A stretch of DNA of 64,000 nt from Rhizorhabdus phycosphaerae (GTDB taxonomy: Bacteria; Pseudomonadota; Alphaproteobacteria; Sphingomonadales; Sphingomonadaceae). The translations under genes and the position numbers were made by a program. The notes beneath the pieces are model-generated. The model was not told the origin of the DNA, did no database searches, and saw only the letters and a list, made by a program, of their open reading frames with translations. Position 1 is the first letter of the stretch. Every line of letters starts with the position of its first letter. Location: positions 1,364,001-1,428,000 of the forward strand of contig NZ_CP049107.1 in NCBI RefSeq assembly GCF_011044255.1, read 5' to 3'. This document shows, piece by piece, positions 24,325 through 31,559 of this stretch.

Positions 24325-25430
24325 GCGACGAAGGCCCGGTCGCCCTCCAGGCGCAATATGAGTTCGGGAGACGGCATCCCCCCGAAATGCGCGCGCGCCT
24401 GTGCCGCGTCAACTGGTGGCTCGGTCAGCCCCACCATGTCGGCGAAGCTCTGCACCGTCAGGTCCGGCAGCACGAACCAGCTATAGGACTGGAACGGCGC
24501 CTCGGGCGGATTGGCGAAGACCAGGCCGCTGCCGTTGATCGGCCGCCACGGGCCCGCCAGACGATCGGCGACCATGCCGTAAAGGCCGTTGGGGCCGGCC
24601 TGCACGTCGGGGGCGAAGACCTTCTTCTGGGTCGACCAGAACATGTAATAAAGGCTGCCCCGGACGAGCACATGGGGGCGCTCCAGCTCATTGTTCACGC
24701 CCTCGGCGTCGATCACCGGGGGCAGCAATGTCCAGCGGCCATCGGTTTCCCGGCGCGCCGCGCCGACATTGCCGTTCCAGTTCGACGTCGACCGCGGGTT
24801 CGACCCGGCGAAGAAGACATAGTCGCGCCCGTCGGCCGGGTCGCGGAAGAAGGAAGGGTCGCGAAACGCCTTGATCGTTCCGATGCCGCCGCCGCCCTCC
24901 ATGTCGCGGACATAATGCTCGCCATCGGGCACGACCATCTCGCGAGGCTCGGACCAGGACGAAAGGACGATCGCCTCGCCATCGACGCGCAGCGCAGCTT
25001 CGGTCTCGAAGAGGCGCTGGCTGAAGCTGAGACGCTCCTCGCCGCGATGGCCGGCGACGGTGTAGTAGAGGGTTACCCGGTCATGTGCCGGCGAGATCAC
25101 CGCCGAGCCCGACCATTCGCGGCTGCCGGGTGAAAAACCTTTCGGAAAGAGCAGTCCGAGATCCCGCCATGCGCCGTCCTTGCGATGGAGAAGCCGGAGG
25201 CGGGCCAGGCCATGCCGCGCATCGGGATCGGGCTGGAGCGGCGCCGACAGAAAGATGAAGAGCTGCCCGCCGGCGATATCCGCCTGACGCCCATCCTCCT
25301 CCTGGACCGGCCAATAATCCCACAGATCGACGTCGGGCAGGATCGGAGCAGGTCGGTCGATGACCGGCGCAACCGCCATGTGGAGGGGATCGAGCGCGGC
25401 GAGATGGTCGGCGGTCCAGCGGCAGGCCAT
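24321..25430 (-). CDS. Glycoside hydrolase family 68 enzyme, cytoplasmic
   Basis: A 369-residue GH68 protein (levansucrase/beta-fructofuranosidase clan). The catalytic residues are all present: nucleophile Asp38 in DLWDYWP, EWSGSA at 105-110, stabilising Asp191 in FRDPSFF, and acid/base Glu250 in ELERPHV. It has no signal peptide and is shorter than secreted levansucrases, so it should act in the cytoplasm as a sucrose hydrolase, with some fructosyl transfer possible. It lies between the TonB receptor and the fructokinase. ATG 25430 has GGGAAAG upstream. Confidence 0.88.
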   Translation of the reverse strand: MACRWTADHLAALDPLHMAVAPVIDRPAPILPDVDLWDYWPVQEEDGRQADIAGGQLFIFLSAPLQPDPDARHGLARLRLLHRKDGAWRDLGLLFPKGFSPGSREWSGSAVISPAHDRVTLYYTVAGHRGEERLSFSQRLFETEAALRVDGEAIVLSSWSEPREMVVPDGEHYVRDMEGGGGIGTIKAFRDPSFFRDPADGRDYVFFAGSNPRSTSNWNGNVGAARRETDGRWTLLPPVIDAEGVNNELERPHVLVRGSLYYMFWSTQKKVFAPDVQAGPNGLYGMVADRLAGPWRPINGSGLVFANPPEAPFQSYSWFVLPDLTVQSFADMVGLTEPPVDAAQARAHFGGMPSPELILRLEGDRAFVA

Positions 25431-25468
25431 CAGAATCTTTCCCGGATATCGTGCATGAAGAAGAAGGT

Positions 25469-25507
25469 CATGGCCCCGCCGAGACAGGAGGGAGCGGCGG
25501 GGCCATG
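25469..25507 (-). terminator. Strong hairpin between TonB receptor and GH68
   Basis: A perfect 13-base inverted repeat, CATGGCCCCGCCG (25469-25481) and CGGCGGGGCCATG (25495-25507). On the minus strand a pyrimidine run (CCTTCTTCTTC) follows. A smaller GGCGCC repeat adjoins it. It probably lets only part of the receptor transcripts continue into GH68. Confidence 0.62.
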
Positions 25508-25525
25508 GGTCCAGGCGCCGGGCGC

Positions 25526-27982
25526 CTAGAGCTCGTAGCGGATGGAGGCCGAGATCGTCCGGCCATTGATCGAGCGCGCACGGACGATGCCGTTCGCCGG
25601 GATCGCGCCCTCTTCCGCCTCGGTGAAGCCCTTCACGTCGAACAGGTTGTTAGCGTTGACCGACAGCATCACCCGCTCGATCGGCCGAACCGTCGCGAAC
25701 ATATTCACCTGGGTGAAGCCCGGAAGCTTCAGCTGGTTATTGTCCTGCGCATAGCTGCTCGACGTTCCGACCACGTTCGCGCCGACCGAGAAGCGGCCGT
25801 CGTCATATTGCGGGGTCAGCTGATAGATGAACTTCGCCTGCCGGCGCGGCTTGTTGCCGACGACCGCCGGGTTGAGCACGTCGGAGGCGATCTTCGCGTC
25901 AGTATAGGTGCCGCCTGCTGTCAGGCTGAACGCGCCCATGCGATAGCCGCCCTCCAGCTCAAGGCCGGTCGCCCGATAGGTGCGGTTGAAGAAGGTCTGG
26001 GTTGTCGCCTCGAAATTCTGCTCCTCGGTACGGGCATGGAACAGCGTGGCGTTAACCGTCAGCCCACCGTCGCGGAACTTCACGCCGCCTTCGAGCTGGC
26101 GGACATAATCGACCGCCGCGCTCTTGTCGGTCAGCTTGCCCGTGGTCGTATTGACCGCCGGCCCGAACAGCAGGCGATCGGCATTGGCGCGTGCGCCACG
26201 GCTGTAGCGGGCGAACAGCGCCACGTTGGTCGACAACCGGTAATTGGCGCCGAGCGAGTAGGAGAAGTAGTTGTAATTATAATCGACCGGCGCTGCGCTG
26301 CCGAGCGGGATGGCGCTGACCTTGGTCTCGGGGATCGAGATCACGCCATTGCCGTTCATGTCGCGGCTGATCACGCCGACCCGACCGCCGCCGAGATCCG
26401 CACCGGCCACCGATCCGTTCGCGCTGCCGAAGTCGTAGCGGATGCTGCCGTCGAGTGTCAGCTTGTCCGCCGCCAGGCTCAGCGAGGCGAAGGGGGCGTT
26501 GGTGTCATAGCGGATATCGTAGCTGCGGCGGCAGCAATTGCCGAAGAAGGTCGCGCCATAGCCGAAGATCCCGCCCTGGGTCAGCGCCTGGCCCGCGCCG
26601 TTGGTGAGGTTCACCAGCGCCGCATTGCCGCCGCCGGTGACCTCCAGCAGCGATGCCGTCCACAACCAGTCGGTGTCGATGGTCTGGCGCGACTTGTAGA
26701 AGCCGCCGGTGAAGGTCAGCTTGCCGAGGCCGGTCTCGAAGTCGCGGCTGAGGCGGATGTCGTTGGTGATGTTGTCGAGGCTGTTGAGCTTGACGTCGAA
26801 CAGCACGATCTGCGCCAGATAGGCGCTGGGCGAGAAAGCCTGGCCTGCACGCGGTCCATTGGCATAGGTCAGCGTCGAACCGGCACCGCCCAGCGAGGCA
26901 GCGATCGCCGCACCCGTGTCGACCGACGCCGGGAAGGGCGAGGTGAAGCCGCCGGAAATGTCCGAATAGCGGAAGCGTTCGGTGACGTTCCAACCGCCGC
27001 CGAGATCGAACTGCGCCTCGAGCCCGATCGCCTTGACCAGCGGGCGCTGACCGTCGCGAATGTCGCGGGTGACCGGATTGTTGTTGCCGTCGAGCGTGAC
27101 ATTGTCGCGATAATAGCGCGAATGCAGCGTATCGCCGTTGATGCTGAAACCCGGCAGATTCTGGTATTTGGGATCGCCATTGGTCCCAGTCACCAGCACC
27201 GGGTTCGGCAGATAGCCGATCGCGCGATCGTTCAGATATTTGCCGTAGAGGCGGATATAGCCGCTATCGAATTCCTTGGTGACGTTGAACTTGATCTGGC
27301 CGCCCTTGTTGGCGTCATAGCCCGCTTTGCGCGGACCTTCGCCCTGGCGGTAGAAGCCGCCGACGTGGAAGCGGACGGTATCGCTCAGCCGGCCGCCATA
27401 ATCGAAGTCCATGCGCCAGTCGCGATAGTCGACGCCGGCGGTCGCCTGGATGGCGCCGCCTTCCTGCTCGCCGGTCTTCGAGATCAGGTTGATCACGCCG
27501 CCCGGCGCGTTCGAGGCGAAGGTCGAGGCGGAACCGCCGCGCACGGACTCGACCCGGCCGACGTTGAAGTCGGACCGCATGAAGATGTCGGCATTGCCGA
27601 AGGTGATGTCGCCGAACTCCAGGACCGGAAGACCGTCTTCCTGCAACTGGAGGAATTTGGAACCACCCGACGCGACCGGCAGGCCGCGCACCGAGATGTT
27701 CGCATTGCCTTCGCCACCCGAGGACTCGGAGCGGATGCCCGGCAGGTTGCGGAAGATCTCCGCCACCGACCGCGGGGCGACCTTCGCAATCTCGGCCTCG
27801 CCGAGCGAACTCACGGTGACGCTGGTGTTGAGCCGGTTCGAGCTGCGCGCGACCGCCGTGACGACGATGTCCTCGCCGGACACGGCCTCATCGGCCGGGG
27901 CCTCGGCCTGCGTCTGCGCCGAAAGGGGGGCCGTCGCGATCAAGGCGACGGAGCTGAACAGGACTGTCCGAAGATGCCTCAT
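25526..27982 (-). CDS. TonB-dependent receptor, probable sucrose uptake
   Basis: An 818-residue outer-membrane receptor. The signal peptide is MRHLRTVLFSSVALIATAPL... ending near SAQTQ. The plug starts after GEDIVVTAVARSSNRLNTSV, and the barrel ends SASIRYEL. ATG 27982 follows GGGAGAGAG; the longer frame runs through the operator region. Ligand assignment rests on context: GH68 and fructokinase downstream, and a divergent sugar transporter upstream. It resembles carbohydrate-linked receptors in Xanthomonas and Caulobacter in position, not in any motif I can prove. Confidence 0.85.
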   Translation of the reverse strand: MRHLRTVLFSSVALIATAPLSAQTQAEAPADEAVSGEDIVVTAVARSSNRLNTSVTVSSLGEAEIAKVAPRSVAEIFRNLPGIRSESSGGEGNANISVRGLPVASGGSKFLQLQEDGLPVLEFGDITFGNADIFMRSDFNVGRVESVRGGSASTFASNAPGGVINLISKTGEQEGGAIQATAGVDYRDWRMDFDYGGRLSDTVRFHVGGFYRQGEGPRKAGYDANKGGQIKFNVTKEFDSGYIRLYGKYLNDRAIGYLPNPVLVTGTNGDPKYQNLPGFSINGDTLHSRYYRDNVTLDGNNNPVTRDIRDGQRPLVKAIGLEAQFDLGGGWNVTERFRYSDISGGFTSPFPASVDTGAAIAASLGGAGSTLTYANGPRAGQAFSPSAYLAQIVLFDVKLNSLDNITNDIRLSRDFETGLGKLTFTGGFYKSRQTIDTDWLWTASLLEVTGGGNAALVNLTNGAGQALTQGGIFGYGATFFGNCCRRSYDIRYDTNAPFASLSLAADKLTLDGSIRYDFGSANGSVAGADLGGGRVGVISRDMNGNGVISIPETKVSAIPLGSAAPVDYNYNYFSYSLGANYRLSTNVALFARYSRGARANADRLLFGPAVNTTTGKLTDKSAAVDYVRQLEGGVKFRDGGLTVNATLFHARTEEQNFEATTQTFFNRTYRATGLELEGGYRMGAFSLTAGGTYTDAKIASDVLNPAVVGNKPRRQAKFIYQLTPQYDDGRFSVGANVVGTSSSYAQDNNQLKLPGFTQVNMFATVRPIERVMLSVNANNLFDVKGFTEAEEGAIPANGIVRARSINGRTISASIRYEL

Positions 27983-28058
27983 AATCTCTCTCCCACGCCG
28001 ATCTGAGCTCGGCCTGAACATAGGATGCACAGAACGGAAATCGATTGCAACAACAAAT

Positions 28059-28072
28059 TGCAATCGTTTGCA
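28059..28072. promoter_or_regulatory. LacI-type operator in sucrose locus
   Basis: TGCAATCGTTTGCA has the LacI-family form TGCAAnCGnTTGCA with a central CG and near-perfect dyad symmetry. A second, weaker half site (AAATCGATTGCA) lies 20 bases to the left. Both sit in the divergent promoter between the TonB receptor and the MFS gene. No LacI-family gene is within the window, so the regulator is elsewhere. Confidence 0.55.
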
Positions 28073-28136
28073 GATGGGATTACAAATCGCTGACGGGCCA
28101 TATAAAACCAAGTCCGATTGGATGGAGAGGACGGGC

Positions 28137-29468
28137 ATGCACGCTTCCATGACGACCAAGCCGCGCCTTTCGCTCGGGCGAATCATCCAGATGAATCTCG
28201 GCTTTCTGGGGCTGCAGTTCAGCTTCGGACTCCAGCAGAGCAATATGGGGCCGATCTACAGCTATCTCGGCGCCGACGAGGCATCGATGCCCCTGCTCTG
28301 GCTCGCGGGGCCGATGACGGGCCTGATCGTGCAGCCGATCATCGGCGCGCTCAGCGATCGCACCGTCACTCGCTTCGGCCGCCGGACACCCTATTTCCTG
28401 ATCGGCGCCGTCCTGTGCAGCCTGTGCCTCTTCGCTATGCCCTACAGCCGTGAATTGTGGATGGCCGCGAGCCTGCTGTGGATCCTCGACGCGGCCAACA
28501 ATGTCACGATGGAGCCCTATCGCGCCTATGTCAGCGACCGGCTCGACGAGGAGCAACGTCCCTTCGGCTTCCTGACCCAGAGCGCCTTCACCGGTCTCGC
28601 CCAGACCCTGTCCTATCTGTCGCCCTCGCTGCTCGTCTGGTGGGGCTTCGACCTCAACGCGCTCGATCCGAACGGCATTCCCGTCGTCACGCGGATCGCC
28701 TTCGTCATAGGCGCGGTCCTTTCGCTGTCGACAATCCTCTGGTCGGTCTTCCGGGTGCGCGAGTTGCCGCTGTCACCGGAGGAAGTCGCGGCGATGCGCG
28801 CAGAACCGATGTCGGTGCAAACAACGCTCCGCGACCTGAAGACGGCGATCGTCGAGATGCCGACGCCGATGCGCCAACTGGCGGTCGCCATGCTGTTCCA
28901 GTGGTATGCGATGTTCTGCTACTGGCAGTACATCACTTTCGCCCTCGCCCGCTCGCTGTTTGACACGGCCGATCCGATGAGCAGCGGCTTCCGCGAGGCG
29001 GTCCTCGTCAACGGGCAGGTCGGCGGCTTCTACAATTTCGTGGCGTTCCTCGCCGCCTTCGCGATGATCCCCCTCGCCCGCCGCGTGGGTGCCCGATCGG
29101 TCCACGCTGCGGCACTTGCGGCCTCGGGCATCGCGATGGTCGCCCTGCCCTATACGCCCCATGGCTTGCTGCTGTTGCCGATGATCGGCATCGGCATCGG
29201 CTGGGCCAGCATGATGGGCAACACCTATGTCATCCTGGCCGACAGCATTCCGCCCAACCGGACCGGCATCTACATGGGCATCCTCAACATGTTCATCGTC
29301 ATCCCGATGATGATCGAGAGCCTGACCATGCCGCTGATCTATCGCCCCCTGCTGGGCGGCGATCCCCGCCATGTGCTGGTCCTGGCGGGGCTGCTGATGG
29401 CGGCCGGCGCCATCGCAACGCTGGCGATCAGGCAGCGTCGTCCGGTCGAGACGCCAGCGCTCGCCTGA
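28137..29468 (+). CDS. MFS sugar transporter (GPH/SUC-like)
   Basis: A 443-residue, 12-helix major facilitator. It resembles plant-type sucrose/H+ symporters and glycoside-pentoside-hexuronide carriers: [19 protein letters not shown] then [14 protein letters not shown] in the first loop, and [13 protein letters not shown] after helix 4. The ATG at 28137 has GGAGAGG 6 bases upstream. The reading frame extends far upstream antisense to the receptor, but that part is not coding. Divergent from the TonB receptor, it would carry sucrose from periplasm to cytoplasm, completing the pathway. Confidence 0.86.
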   Translation: MHASMTTKPRLSLGRIIQMNLGFLGLQFSFGLQQSNMGPIYSYLGADEASMPLLWLAGPMTGLIVQPIIGALSDRTVTRFGRRTPYFLIGAVLCSLCLFAMPYSRELWMAASLLWILDAANNVTMEPYRAYVSDRLDEEQRPFGFLTQSAFTGLAQTLSYLSPSLLVWWGFDLNALDPNGIPVVTRIAFVIGAVLSLSTILWSVFRVRELPLSPEEVAAMRAEPMSVQTTLRDLKTAIVEMPTPMRQLAVAMLFQWYAMFCYWQYITFALARSLFDTADPMSSGFREAVLVNGQVGGFYNFVAFLAAFAMIPLARRVGARSVHAAALAASGIAMVALPYTPHGLLLLPMIGIGIGWASMMGNTYVILADSIPPNRTGIYMGILNMFIVIPMMIESLTMPLIYRPLLGGDPRHVLVLAGLLMAAGAIATLAIRQRRPVETPALA

Positions 29469-29479
29469 ACTGTCAGGCG
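29462..29479 (+). terminator. Stem-loop overlapping MFS stop codon
   Basis: CGCCTGA (29462-29468) pairs with TCAGGCG (29473-29479) around a 4-base loop. The stop TGA is in the left arm. No T-run, so a weak terminator at most. Confidence 0.35.
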
Positions 29480-29485
29480 GAGCTT

Positions 29486-29511
29486 GTATGTATCGCAAAT
29501 GAGATACATAC
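29486..29511. promoter_or_regulatory. Toxin-antitoxin autoregulatory operator
   Basis: A perfect inverted repeat GTATGTATC (29486-29494) and GATACATAC (29503-29511), 8-base spacer, 20 bases before the antitoxin ATG. Position and symmetry fit the operator bound by a RelB-type antitoxin. Confidence 0.62.
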
Positions 29512-29531
29512 TATGACGTAAGGAGAATCGC

Positions 29532-29837
29532 ATGACCGCTCGATCTTCGATGCTCCACGTCCGGGTAGACGAAGCGCTCAAGGTTGAGGCTTCGGAAAAG
29601 CTGGCCAATGTGGGTCTGACGTTGTCGGACGCTGTACGCATCCTGCTCACCCGGATCGCTAAGGAGGGCGGGCTTCCGCCGGGTCTTACGTCCGACCCCG
29701 CGTCGCATGACGCGTGGTTCCGCGCCAAGGTGCGTGAAGCGCTGAACGATCCCCGCTCCACGATTTCGCATGACGAGGTGATGGATGACGCTCGCGCTCT
29801 GATCGCCGGGAAGCGGCGTGGCCAAAACGAGGCTTGA
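29532..29837 (+). CDS. RelB/DinJ-type antitoxin
   Basis: A 101-residue protein. The N-terminal MLHVRVDEALKVEASEKLAN is a ribbon-helix-helix DNA-binding segment of RelB/DinJ type, followed by VGLTLSDAVRILLTRIAKEG. The C-terminus is charged and probably wraps the toxin. It overlaps the toxin gene by 20 bases. It would bind the palindrome at 29486-29511 and repress its own operon. Confidence 0.85.
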   Translation: MTARSSMLHVRVDEALKVEASEKLANVGLTLSDAVRILLTRIAKEGGLPPGLTSDPASHDAWFRAKVREALNDPRSTISHDEVMDDARALIAGKRRGQNEA

Positions 29838-30102
29838 GTGGCACGCGGCAGCGCGCGCCGACCTGTTGGCGATCGTCGACTACATCTCCGACGACAATAT
29901 CGATGCGGCACTGGCGCTGCTGGACGATGTGGAAGCGAAGCCTGCTCAGCTCGCAGACAATCCCAAGCTGTATCAGGCTGGGCGCTTGCCCGGCACCCGG
30001 GAGATGCTGGTCCGCAGGAGTTACATCGTTGTGTATACTGAAGATGAGCAGGTCGTAACGATCTTGCGGATATTGCATGCCGCGCAAATGTGGCCGCGCT
30101 GA
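29818..30102 (+). CDS. RelE/ParE family toxin
   Basis: A 94-residue protein with the RelE/ParE fold: LEWHAAARADLLAIVDYISD, then RLPGTREMLVRRSYIVVYTE, then VTILRILHAAQMWP. The central arginine-rich strand and the terminal HAAQ(M)WP segment are typical of ParE-like members. The start is GTG at 29818 inside the antitoxin frame. Its target (ribosome-bound mRNA or gyrase) cannot be told from sequence. ParE-like spelling points to gyrase. No sign of decay is visible. Confidence 0.85.
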   Translation: MAKTRLEWHAAARADLLAIVDYISDDNIDAALALLDDVEAKPAQLADNPKLYQAGRLPGTREMLVRRSYIVVYTEDEQVVTILRILHAAQMWPR

Positions 30103-30151
30103 TCACCGCTCTCCGCCCCCTTTACAAAGCGGCTTACGCTACTCCTTGTGA

Positions 30152-31558
30152 TCAGGAGATTTGGATGCCCCCTCGTTCCGCCGCCAGCGCCTCGTCGGCG
30201 AGCGAGCGCTTGCGCCAGCCGCCCCGTGCATAATAGGCCCAGGACAATAGCGCCACGACCAGCGAGCTGGCCGGGAAAGCCCACCACAGCGCGTCGAAGC
30301 CCAGCCAGCGCTGCGCCAGCACCGCGAAGCCGAGGCGACAGATGACCAGTCCGACGATCATGATGATCAACGGCGCCATGACGACGCCATTGGCGCGGAC
30401 CGTCGCGAAGAAGACCATCGTCATGCCCGAGAAGAGGAAGCTCCACCCGGCGATGAGCTGGATCTCGCGCGCGATCGGAATGGCGGGGCTCTCGGCACCG
30501 AGGAACAAGCCCAGCACCGGCCGGTCGAACAGGGTCAGCAGCAGGACCAGCACACCGGTCAGCAGGAAGTTGTAGAGCAGCCCGCTGCGCGTGATCGCGC
30601 CTACCCGATCCCAGCGGCCAGCGCCGATATTCTGCGCCGCCATCGCGCTGACCGCCGAGCCGACCGCGAGCGCGGGCATCTGGACGTAATTCCACAGCTG
30701 CACCGCGACGCCATAGGCCGCCGTGGCGATGACGCCCGCATGGTTGACGAGACCGATCATGACGAGGCCGGTGGCCGTCAGCACGAACATCTGCAGCCCC
30801 ATCATCACGCCCTTCGACAGGATCAGGCGCAGCAGTGCCCATTGCGGGAGAAGGTAGCGGAACTCCGCGCCGCGCAGCCGCACCGGAAGGTCGCGCCAAT
30901 AAACCACGGCCAGCATGCCCGTGAGCGACACGCCATTGGCAATCAAAGTCGCTATCGCCGATCCCTCGATGCCCAAGGCTGGAAAGGGCCCGATGCCGAC
31001 GATCAGCAGCGGGTTCAGCCCCGCGTCGATGATCGTCCCCGCGATCATGAACCACAGGGGCGTCATCGCGTCGCCGACGCCGCGCAGCGACATCATCAGC
31101 AGGACGACCAGCGCGCTGAACGGCAGGCCGAGCATCATCATCTTGAGATAGGCAGACGCAAGCGGCGCGGCATCGGCAGGCGTACCCAGCAAGTGGAGCA
31201 GCCGGTCGGTGAAGCCGACCCCGACCGCGACCATTACGAAGGAAATTCCCAGCAGCAGGCCGGCCGCAGCCCCGAAGACCCGCCGGGCGGAGTCGACGTC
31301 GCGTCGCCCGACATGCTGGCCGATCAGGATCATCGCCGCCATGGCGAAGCCGAACAGCGCCGAGAAGATCAGGAAGATGATGTTGGTGGCGTTGGCGGTC
31401 GCCGCCAGCGCCTTCTCGCCCAGGAAACGCCCGATCCAGATCGTGTTGATCGACGCGTTGAGCGACTGGAGGACATTGCCCGCCAGCGTCGGAATGGTGA
31501 ACAGCAGCAGGGTCTTGCCGATCGGCCCCTGCGTCAGGTCCCGCTGCTGTTGCGCCAT
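30152..31558 (-). CDS. MATE family efflux transporter
   Basis: A 468-residue multidrug/toxin extrusion protein with 12 predicted membrane segments. Conserved regions include LFTIPTLAGNVLQSLNASINTIWIGRFLG (split around residue 30) and MIAGTIIDAGLNPLLIVG. It probably exports organic cations with Na+ or H+ exchange. Its ATG (31556-31558) begins one base after the valS stop, so it is likely cotranscribed and coupled with valS. Confidence 0.9.
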   Translation of the reverse strand: MAQQQRDLTQGPIGKTLLLFTIPTLAGNVLQSLNASINTIWIGRFLGEKALAATANATNIIFLIFSALFGFAMAAMILIGQHVGRRDVDSARRVFGAAAGLLLGISFVMVAVGVGFTDRLLHLLGTPADAAPLASAYLKMMMLGLPFSALVVLLMMSLRGVGDAMTPLWFMIAGTIIDAGLNPLLIVGIGPFPALGIEGSAIATLIANGVSLTGMLAVVYWRDLPVRLRGAEFRYLLPQWALLRLILSKGVMMGLQMFVLTATGLVMIGLVNHAGVIATAAYGVAVQLWNYVQMPALAVGSAVSAMAAQNIGAGRWDRVGAITRSGLLYNFLLTGVLVLLLTLFDRPVLGLFLGAESPAIPIAREIQLIAGWSFLFSGMTMVFFATVRANGVVMAPLIIMIVGLVICRLGFAVLAQRWLGFDALWWAFPASSLVVALLSWAYYARGGWRKRSLADEALAAERGGIQIS

Positions 31559-31559
31559 G

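Noticed and set aside
25451-28006. 851-codon plus-strand frame opposite the TonB receptor
   Set aside because: Antisense to a receptor with signal peptide, plug and barrel. Low-complexity Arg/Ala/Val composition.
27450-28136. N-terminal extension of the MFS gene
   Set aside because: It lies antisense to the TonB receptor and through the LacI-type operator. A good ribosome site precedes 28137.
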